From NCBI RefSeq assembly GCF_030124325.1, contig NZ_JASKLR010000002.1, positions 149,070-213,069 of the forward strand: a stretch of DNA of 64,000 bases, given 5' to 3'. The stretch comes from Sinorhizobium sp. 8-89. GTDB lineage: Bacteria > Pseudomonadota > Alphaproteobacteria > Rhizobiales > Rhizobiaceae. Below, one piece after another: positions 57,637-64,000 of the stretch. Position 1 is the stretch's first letter. Each line of letters begins with the position of its first letter. Both the position numbers and the translations under genes were made by a program. Below the pieces are notes generated by a model. The model saw only the letters and a list, made by a program, of their open reading frames with translations, did not search any database and was not told the origin of the DNA.

Positions 57637-57951
57637 TCAGTCGTTCTGGATCTGCTCCATCGCCTGACCGAGAAACTCGAGCATCCGCAAGCGGATTTCG
57701 TCTTCCGACTGTGCGATGCCGGCGGCATCGAAATCTGCCTTGATCTTGCGCACCACGTCCTCGTGGCCGCGTTCTGCGAGGTCGGCGGTGATGACTTCCC
57801 TTGCATAGGCGTCCGGGTCGGCCCTGTTCAAAAGACCAGCCGCCCAAAGACCGAGCAGCTTGTTGCGTCGCGCCACTGCCTTGAACCTCAGCTCTTCGTC
57901 CAGCGCAAACTTAGCCTCGAAGCCCTTCTCGCGATCCTGCATCGTGGTCAT
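57637..57951 (-). CDS. F1Fo-ATPase inhibitor zeta subunit (DUF1476)
   Basis: 104-aa small helical protein of the DUF1476 family, the zeta inhibitor of alphaproteobacterial F1-ATPase first described in Paracoccus. It shows the inhibitory N-terminus (DREKGFEAKFALDEELRFKA) and the core RRNKLLGLWAAGLL. It should block ATP hydrolysis when the proton gradient drops. In rhizobia the inhibitory strength is reported to vary. ATG 57951; terminator at 57584-57609. It is divergent from purC. Confidence 0.9.
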   Translation of the reverse strand: MTTMQDREKGFEAKFALDEELRFKAVARRNKLLGLWAAGLLNRADPDAYAREVITADLAERGHEDVVRKIKADFDAAGIAQSEDEIRLRMLEFLGQAMEQIQND

Positions 57952-58184
57952 AAACTAATCTCCCTCAGAATTCCTTGCCGGAAACAGTTATCGCCATAAA
58001 CCAAAACACCGCTGAAAGTGCAATGCGAAGTTTTCGTCTTTGGTGACTTTCATGATACCCTAATCTAAATCGGGGGATGGGAAGATACGCCGATTGTGAA
58101 ATGCGTTCTTTTCAGATATGGACCCGCTGAGAAAATTCCAATTGCGCGACCCAAGAGCGCCACCAACCAACAGAGATAAGATCC

Positions 58185-58949
58185 ATGAATCGTCGCCGCC
58201 GTATCTACGAGGGCAAGGCCAAGATCCTATACGAGGGTCCGGAACCGGGCACGCTGATCCAGTTTTTCAAGGATGACGCGACCGCTTTCAACAAGAAGAA
58301 GCATGATGTCATCGACGGCAAGGGTGTGCTCAACAACCGGATTTCGGAGTACATCTTCACCCATCTGAACAAGATCGGCATTCCGACGCATTTCATCCGC
58401 CGCCTGAACATGCGCGAGCAGTTGATCAAGGAAGTGGAGATCATCCCGCTCGAGATCGTCGTGCGCAACGTCGCCGCCGGTTCGCTCGCCAAGCGCCTCG
58501 GTATCGAAGAGGGCACCGTGCTGCCGCGTTCGATCATCGAGTTCTACTACAAGGCCGATGCGCTCGACGACCCGATGGTGTCCGAAGAGCACATCACGGC
58601 CTTCGGCTGGGCGAGCCCGCAGGAACTCGACGACGTCATGGCGCTTGCCATCCGCATCAACGATTTCCTTTCCGGCCTCTTCCTGGGCGTCGGCATCCAG
58701 CTCGTTGATTTCAAGATCGAATGCGGACGCCTGTTTGAAGGCGACATGATGCGGATCGTCCTTGCCGACGAGATCTCTCCCGATAGCTGCCGTCTCTGGG
58801 ATATTGAAACCAAGGAAAAGATGGACAAGGACCGGTTCCGCCGCGACATGGGCGGTCTCGTCGAAGCCTATCAGGAAGTGGCGCGCCGCCTCGGCATCAT
58901 CAACGAGAACGAGCCGCCGCGCGGTTCCGGCCCGGTGTTGGTCAAGTAA
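58185..58949 (+). CDS. purC: SAICAR synthetase
   Basis: 254-aa enzyme joining aspartate to CAIR in purine synthesis. Motifs: [60 protein letters not shown] and [10 protein letters not shown]. Length is typical of bacterial PurC. ATG 58185 follows GAGATAAGATCC. First gene of purC-purS-purQ; the gap to purS is 17 bp. Confidence 0.97.
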   Translation: MNRRRRIYEGKAKILYEGPEPGTLIQFFKDDATAFNKKKHDVIDGKGVLNNRISEYIFTHLNKIGIPTHFIRRLNMREQLIKEVEIIPLEIVVRNVAAGSLAKRLGIEEGTVLPRSIIEFYYKADALDDPMVSEEHITAFGWASPQELDDVMALAIRINDFLSGLFLGVGIQLVDFKIECGRLFEGDMMRIVLADEISPDSCRLWDIETKEKMDKDRFRRDMGGLVEAYQEVARRLGIINENEPPRGSGPVLVK

Positions 58950-58966
58950 TTTCGGGGATAAGCAAA

Positions 58967-59209
58967 GTGATCAAAGCACGTGTAACCGTGACGCTCAAGA
59001 ACGGCGTTCTCGACCCTCAGGGCAAGGCAATCGAGGGTGCGCTCGGTGCGCTGGGGTTTGACGGCATCGGCCAGGTTCGTCAGGGCAAGGTCTTCGATCT
59101 GCAGATCGAAACGGCGGACAAGGCCAAAGCGGAATCCGACCTCAAGGCCATGTGCGAGAAGCTGCTGGCTAACACCGTGATTGAAAACTACACCATCTCC
59201 CTCGCCTGA
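58967..59209 (+). CDS. purS: FGAM synthase subunit PurS
   Basis: 80-aa small subunit that bridges PurL and PurQ in the three-part FGAM synthase. Sequence KARVTVTLKNGVLDPQGKAI and the ending VIENYTISLA are typical. Start is GTG 58967, 17 bp after purC. Confidence 0.95.
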   Translation: MIKARVTVTLKNGVLDPQGKAIEGALGALGFDGIGQVRQGKVFDLQIETADKAKAESDLKAMCEKLLANTVIENYTISLA

Positions 59210-59362
59210 CGGCGGGGGAATGGCTTCGCTGGTGATCGGCTGGTCGCCTCCTCAAGTCCTTTTAAGCGGCTCCAGCCGGATTGACAGCCAGCGTTTCCAC
59301 TGCGCATTGAAACCACCTCGGAGTGCTTAGGCGCCGAGGCCAAGGCAAGGTATGTACGTCCC

Positions 59363-60034
59363 ATGAAGTCTGCCGTCGTCCAACTCCCCGGTCTCAACCG
59401 CGATCGCGACATGATCGCGGCGCTCACCAAGATCTCCGGCCACAAGCCGGTGACCGTTTGGCAGACGGAAACGGAAATTCCGGACGTCGACCTGATCGTC
59501 ATACCGGGCGGTTTTTCGTATGGCGACTACCTGCGCTGCGGTGCGATTGCCGCGCGGATGCCGGTGATGCAGGCGATCAAGGCGAAGGCCGATCAGGGGG
59601 TGAAGGTCCTTGGCGTTTGCAATGGCTTCCAGATCCTAGTTGAAGCAGGCCTCCTGCCCGGCGCCCTGATGCGCAATGCTTCGCTGAAATTCGTCTGCCG
59701 CGAGGTCAAGCTCGAAGTTGCCAACGCCGACACGGATTTCACGCGCGCCTATTCGAAGGGACAGGTCATCCGCAGCCCCGTTGCCCACCACGACGGCAAT
59801 TATTTCGCCGACGCCGAAACGCTCAAAGCGATCGAGGGCAGCGGTCAGGTGGTGTTCCGTTACGCCGAAGGCACCAACCCGAATGGATCGATCAACGACA
59901 TTGCCGGCGTCATGAATGCGAAGGGCAACGTGCTTGGGATGATGCCGCATCCGGAAAACCTGATTGAAGCGGCACACGGCGGTTCGGACGGACGCGGGAT
60001 TTTCGCCTCCGCCCTTGATGTAATCGCTGCTTAA
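59363..60034 (+). CDS. purQ: FGAM synthase glutaminase subunit PurQ
   Basis: 223-aa class I glutamine amidotransferase supplying ammonia to PurL. Catalytic Cys in [10 protein letters not shown], His and Glu in [25 protein letters not shown] is the oxyanion block. ATG 59363, 153 bp after purS, likely the same operon. Confidence 0.97.
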   Translation: MKSAVVQLPGLNRDRDMIAALTKISGHKPVTVWQTETEIPDVDLIVIPGGFSYGDYLRCGAIAARMPVMQAIKAKADQGVKVLGVCNGFQILVEAGLLPGALMRNASLKFVCREVKLEVANADTDFTRAYSKGQVIRSPVAHHDGNYFADAETLKAIEGSGQVVFRYAEGTNPNGSINDIAGVMNAKGNVLGMMPHPENLIEAAHGGSDGRGIFASALDVIAA

Positions 60035-60089
60035 CCTTCGCCCTGATAAAAGACGGCCTCCCGCCACCGACCGACGATCGAGACCGCCG

Positions 60090-60497
60090 ATGCCTTCATA
60101 CTCCTTCGCACGCTTTTCCGCGCTTGCCTGCGCCGTCGCCAGCCTTGCGCTTGTTGCAGGCTGCCAGTCGAGAACGCCAGCTGCGCCAGCTGCCAGCACC
60201 GCGGCTCTCCCGACGATGGAGCGCGTGGCGCTCGGTGCCAACAGCTGCTGGTTCAAGTCGGGCGATCCTGCCTTCAAGGCCTATCGCCTCGCACCGGAGC
60301 TCAATTCCTTCTCGGGCCGTCCGCGTATCCTTCTGGTACCGAGGAAGTCGCCGGAGGCGCGTCCGCTTGCCGTCGTCCAGGCCGAAGGCCATCCCGCCCG
60401 CCTGCAAGCCTTCGGTCCGCTGTTGAGCGAGCCTGTCGGTTCTCGCATCGCCACCGACGTCCGGCGCTGGGCCGCCGGCGGGCAAGGCTGCAGCTAA
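60090..60497 (+). CDS. Predicted lipoprotein (135 aa)
   Basis: 135-aa exported protein. The signal peptide ends in a lipobox LVAGC (Cys25), followed by an Ala/Pro-rich stretch (QSRTPAAPAASTAALPT). The mature domain has two cysteines (NSCWF, GQGCS at the C-terminus). Rhizobial relatives are annotated as hypothetical. ATG 60090, 55 bp after purQ, so it may ride on the pur transcript. Confidence 0.75.
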   Translation: MPSYSFARFSALACAVASLALVAGCQSRTPAAPAASTAALPTMERVALGANSCWFKSGDPAFKAYRLAPELNSFSGRPRILLVPRKSPEARPLAVVQAEGHPARLQAFGPLLSEPVGSRIATDVRRWAAGGQGCS

Positions 60498-60514
60498 CAG
60501 AGAGCGCTGCCGCC

Positions 60515-60576
60515 GCATGCAGCAATTCAAAGCGCGGCCGTGAGTTTAGTTGCCTGAAAAGACGCGCGGCGCTGCA
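60515..60576. repeat. RIME-like repeat, partial copy 9
   Basis: gcatgcagcaattcaaagcg, then tgcctgaaaagacgcgcggc, gctgcag. The linker is altered (cggccgtgagttt). It separates the lipoprotein gene from the convergent DUF1127 gene. Confidence 0.75.
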
Positions 60577-60585
60577 GGAGGTGCT

Positions 60586-60843
60586 TTAGCGCCAGAAAGG
60601 CATGGCTCCTTCCCTGCGCGCTTCCTCTTCGCTGACGCCGATGTCCTTCAGTTGATATGCGCTCAATTCTTCCAGCGCGATCCGGCTTCGCCGCTTCGCT
60701 GCCAGGGAGCAATAGAGATACCATAGCTTGGCAAGCAGGCCCTCTCCCACCGATGCCGCGATACTGAAGGTCCTCTCATCGCCGCTGCTGAGAACATCGC
60801 CCCCTCGATCGTGTAGAGATTCAATTGTATCAATTGCACTCAT
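60586..60843 (-). CDS. DUF1127 family small protein
   Basis: 85-aa protein with the DUF1127 signature in its C-terminal half: SRIALEELSAYQLKDIGVSE, then EEARREGAMPFWR. Arg-rich DUF1127 proteins in Rhizobiales often act in stress or phosphate and carbon metabolism, and some bind RNA; the role here is unknown. The N-terminal ~40 residues are not conserved in the family. ATG 60843. It is divergent from a MocR-type regulator with an 81-bp intergenic region that holds direct repeats, so regulation by that protein is likely. Confidence 0.8.
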   Translation of the reverse strand: MSAIDTIESLHDRGGDVLSSGDERTFSIAASVGEGLLAKLWYLYCSLAAKRRSRIALEELSAYQLKDIGVSEEEARREGAMPFWR

Positions 60844-60880
60844 TGTAGATGCCTTTGTCTGGATTGATCTCATTGTCTTG

Positions 60881-60923
60881 AGATAATTGACACGGCGTTT
60901 GAGGCAATATAGATAATTGTCAC
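60881..60923. promoter_or_regulatory. Direct-repeat operator between DUF1127 and mocR-type genes
   Basis: agataattgacac (60881-60893) and agataattgtcac (60911-60923) differ at one base and start exactly 30 bp apart (three helical turns). The second ends 1 bp before the regulator's ATG. Direct repeats in a divergent promoter are the usual target type for MocR proteins, so autorepression and control of DUF1127 are inferred. Confidence 0.65.
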
Positions 60924-60924
60924 T

Positions 60925-62343
60925 ATGACAACTTGGCTGCCCGATATACAGCAGGGCCAAGGCCCCCTCTACGCCCGGATCGCCGATCAGATCGAACAGG
61001 CGATCGGCAGCGGCGCCCTGCCCGTGGGGACGAAGCTGCCGCCGCAGCGCAATCTTGCCTTTGACATCGGCGTGACGATCGGCACGATCGGCCGGGCCTA
61101 CAACATCGTCCGCGAACGAGGGCTCGTCAGTGGTGAGGTCGGCCGCGGCACCTATGTCCTCGATCGCCCGGAGAGCCGTCCGCCCGAACAGGCCGATCCT
61201 TTGACGACGTCCTTGGCTGGAACGCGCCCGATCAATGCGCCGGCGGGTAAGTTGCGTTTCGACAGCACCGCTGCGCCGGACGTTGGCCAGGGTGACATTC
61301 TGGCCAAATTGCTGGGCGACATCAGCCGCGAGCACCATGGGGACATTGCGAGTTATGCCCGCAATTTTCCGGACGATTGGTTCGAGGCTGGCAGTCAATG
61401 GCTCGCACGCGGCAATTTCCGCCCTGTGCCCGAAAGCATTGTGCCGACGCTCGGCGCTCATGCCGCAGTCATCGCCGTGATCTCGGCCGTCACCTCCCCC
61501 GGTGACCGGATCGCTTTCGAGACTTTGACCTATTCACAGGTCAGCCGCAGTGCGGGCCTGATCGGCCGGCGGACAGCACTGGTGGAGAGCGACGAATTCG
61601 GCCTCCTTCCGGACGATTTCGAGCGCGTCTGCGCCCAGCAACATCCGAAGCTCGCCTTTCTCATGCCGAGCGCCCAGAACCCGACGGTCGCCGTCATGCC
61701 GTTGGACAGGCGCCTTGCAGTCGCGGAGATCGCGCGAAAATACGGCGTCTGGCTGGTCGAGGATGAGGTCTATGGTTCGATGACCGGCGATCGGTTGCCC
61801 TTGATGGCGGAGCTGGCGCCGGAGCGGACCTTCCTCGTCGGAGGCCTGTCGAAATCCGTGGCTGCCGGCGTGCGTGGCGGCTGGGTTGCCTGCCCACCGC
61901 ATTTCAGCCAGCGGATCCGCATTGCGCATAAGATGATAAGCGGTGGTCTTCCCTTCATTCTCGCCGAGCTTTGCGCTCGGCTGGTCCTGTCAGGCGCCGC
62001 GTCCGCCTTGCGCAACCGCGCCGTTGAGGAAATTACGGCGCGCGAAGCGATGGCACGCGAAGTCTTCTCCGGTTTCGAGTTCAATTCCCACCAGAGGGTA
62101 CCCTTCCTCTGGCTGAAGCTGCCTGATCCTTGGCTCTCGGGAACCTTCAAACAGGCGGCTCTGCAGGAAGGAGTCCTCATCGACGACGAGGATGAGTTCA
62201 AGGCGGGGCGTGCCGACCGCGTCTTCCACCGCATCCGCGTCGGCTTCTCCTCATCGCCTGAGCGGGCCGACGTGGAGAGAGGCTTTCAAATCCTCAGGCG
62301 ACTGCTCGATAGCGGCCGCACCGGTTACGACAGTTTCGATTAA
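60925..62343 (+). CDS. MocR/PdxR-type GntR regulator with aminotransferase domain
   Basis: 472-aa regulator. An N-terminal GntR winged helix (about 10-75: GPLYARIADQIEQAIGSGAL, GTKLPPQRNLA) is fused to a fold-type I aminotransferase domain (about 115-465). The PLP lysine is K310 in GGLSKSVAAGVRGGW; VEDEVYGSM and PSAQNPTV are also conserved, so PLP should bind. Effector unknown. ATG 60925 overlaps an operator-like repeat. Confidence 0.93.
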   Translation: MTTWLPDIQQGQGPLYARIADQIEQAIGSGALPVGTKLPPQRNLAFDIGVTIGTIGRAYNIVRERGLVSGEVGRGTYVLDRPESRPPEQADPLTTSLAGTRPINAPAGKLRFDSTAAPDVGQGDILAKLLGDISREHHGDIASYARNFPDDWFEAGSQWLARGNFRPVPESIVPTLGAHAAVIAVISAVTSPGDRIAFETLTYSQVSRSAGLIGRRTALVESDEFGLLPDDFERVCAQQHPKLAFLMPSAQNPTVAVMPLDRRLAVAEIARKYGVWLVEDEVYGSMTGDRLPLMAELAPERTFLVGGLSKSVAAGVRGGWVACPPHFSQRIRIAHKMISGGLPFILAELCARLVLSGAASALRNRAVEEITAREAMAREVFSGFEFNSHQRVPFLWLKLPDPWLSGTFKQAALQEGVLIDDEDEFKAGRADRVFHRIRVGFSSSPERADVERGFQILRRLLDSGRTGYDSFD

Positions 62344-62436
62344 ATCACTTTTTGCAGATGACATTCGCGCAAGCCACGGCAATCTACTGTCGTTCGGTGT
62401 GCTGCGTAAGATTGATTCGGCTTGAAGGATTTCTGC

Positions 62437-63030
62437 ATGACGCATCCACGCTCGTTCGGCGGTCGGGGCAGGCTCTACCAGTTCGCCGTCGCCTTGATCT
62501 TTTCGACCGGGCTCGCGGCTGGGGCATCGCAAACGGAGGCGGCAGAAGGCATTTTCGATGAGCTGCGTTTCGGTGCGACGACGTCGATTGGCGACGGCGA
62601 CAATCACGAAAGCGGCGTCTTTCCGTCCTTCACGATCTTCTTTGATCCCTTCGCAACCGACAGCGCCACCGGTATTGTTGAAACGATCCTGAGGCCGCGC
62701 GTACATGCCGGCGCGTCGATCGCAACCTCGTCGAGCGGCGTGAACGAGGTCTACGGCGGCCTTAATTGGAATGCCGATCTCACCGAACGGTTCTTCGTCG
62801 AAGTCGGCCTCGGCGCCACCGTTCATGACGGTGACTTGAACGATGACGGCACGAGCGGACCGAAGCTCGGCTGCCGTCTGCTGTTTCGCGAATATGCGGC
62901 CGCCGGCTACCGCTTCGACGACCACTGGAATCTCTCGGCCACCATTGAACATGCCTCGAATGCGGATCTTTGCAACGGCCCCAATGATGGCCTGACACGT
63001 GCGGGCCTGATGCTCGGCTACAAGTTTTGA
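62437..63030 (+). CDS. PagL-like lipid A 3-O-deacylase (acyloxyacyl hydrolase family)
   Basis: 197-aa outer-membrane beta-barrel with a signal peptide (about 1-36). The family signature near the C-terminus is EHASNADL, with catalytic His172 and Ser174, and it ends in LMLGYKF, as expected for barrel insertion. The Glu of the P. aeruginosa triad (E140) aligns with Thr187 here. ATG 62437 follows AAGGA; TTG 62422 is rejected. It may trim acyl chains from lipid A and alter host recognition. It sits between the MocR gene and purL. Confidence 0.85.
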   Translation: MTHPRSFGGRGRLYQFAVALIFSTGLAAGASQTEAAEGIFDELRFGATTSIGDGDNHESGVFPSFTIFFDPFATDSATGIVETILRPRVHAGASIATSSSGVNEVYGGLNWNADLTERFFVEVGLGATVHDGDLNDDGTSGPKLGCRLLFREYAAAGYRFDDHWNLSATIEHASNADLCNGPNDGLTRAGLMLGYKF

Positions 63031-63147
63031 CGGCACGAATTTTCCCGCCGGCGGCTCCGGATGGCCTTTCCGGCGCACTGTTGATCGAGCTTATTTTTCT
63101 GTCGCGCCGCGCCGCAGCATAGGCTAAAGAAGCCGCAAAGCGCCCCC
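63031..63147. other. Spacer after the PagL-like gene
   Basis: About 117 bases with no supported gene, ahead of RIME-like copy 10. Confidence 0.4.
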
Positions 63148-63248
63148 TGCAGCGCCGCGCGTCTTATCAGACGTGCAAAGGTCGCTGTAGCACTTTGAGT
63201 TGCTGCATGTTTCGTCCTTGAATCGCTGCGAGATGAGGACACATGCAG
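63148..63248. repeat. RIME-like palindromic repeat, copy 10
   Basis: Full-length: tgcagcgccgcgcgtcttat, cagacgtgcaaaggtcgctg, tagcactttgagttgctgca, tgtttcgtccttgaatcg, ctgcgagatgaggacacatg, cag. It lies 79 bp before the purL start, in its probable promoter or leader. Confidence 0.88.
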
Positions 63249-63317
63249 TTGTGTCTGTTGCGGTTCACACGCGCCGTGTCCCTTTTTTGAAGGGTTGCGC
63301 GCCGCCCGAAGGATTGA

Positions 63318-64000
<683 letters not shown>

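Noticed and set aside
60586..61461. 291-codon protein ending in DUF1127
   Set aside because: Its N-terminal part is antisense to the MocR gene; the domain and a good ATG start at 60843.

Overview
This window looks like a chromosomal segment of a Sinorhizobium/Ensifer-type alphaproteobacterium (Rhizobiales). The grounds are high GC with strong GC3 bias, a B12-dependent class II ribonucleotide reductase, the F1Fo-ATPase zeta inhibitor, a SufS2-BCD-S1-T-A operon behind an Irr-type ICE motif, a GTTC-N7-GTTC LexA box, and about ten copies of a rhizobial RIME-like palindromic intergenic repeat. No phage, plasmid, CRISPR or intact transposon genes are visible.

Layout. 0-6 kb: DNA maintenance (gyrA 5' part, marC, ssb, uvrA). 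6-12 kb: a DUF72 gene, an 860-bp non-coding stretch, nrdJ and tRNA-Ala(CGC). 12-13.4 kb: a small accessory patch next to the tRNA, with an IS-like scar, two unannotated tandem micro-lipoproteins (36 and 45 aa) sharing a GEG-[ED]-YY-x-GIVPP tail, and a frameshifted hydrolase relic. 13.4-15.2 kb: copper handling (YcnI-PCuAC fusion plus a DUF2946 protein). 15.4-20 kb: a tandem glycine riboswitch and gcvTHP. 20-27.3 kb: the suf Fe-S assembly operon. 27.5-41 kb: housekeeping and envelope genes (hydrolase, diguanylate cyclase, anmK, tyrS, AsmA-like, bcp, DUF455, M23 peptidase, RhlE-type helicase, NUDIX). 41-47 kb: a seven-gene leftward operon for molybdenum-hydroxylase maturation (flavin reductase, MoxR, VWA/CoxE, split XdhC, MoeA/MocA fusion, TfoX). 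47-54.9 kb: a solute-binding protein, a P1 peptidase, rpe-DUF2259-membrane protein-purB, PilZ, DUF2189 and an RBBP9-like hydrolase. 55-64 kb: a PAS-GGDEF-EAL protein, ATPase zeta, and purC-purS-purQ...purL, with a lipoprotein, a DUF1127/MocR divergent pair and a PagL-like deacylase lying between purQ and purL.

Themes. Iron and sulfur genes fit together (suf operon under Irr/RirA-like sites), as do C1/purine genes (gcv, purB/C/S/Q/L), DNA damage and replication genes (uvrA and ssb around a LexA box; nrdJ with an NrdR-like box), and c-di-GMP genes (two GGDEF proteins and a PilZ). Most of the window is ordinary core genome. The least explained items are the micro-lipoprotein pair beside the tRNA, the DUF1127/MocR pair with 30-bp-phased operators, the maturation operon without its client enzyme, and the placement of the palindromic repeats, one of which supplies the 3' codons of a signalling gene.
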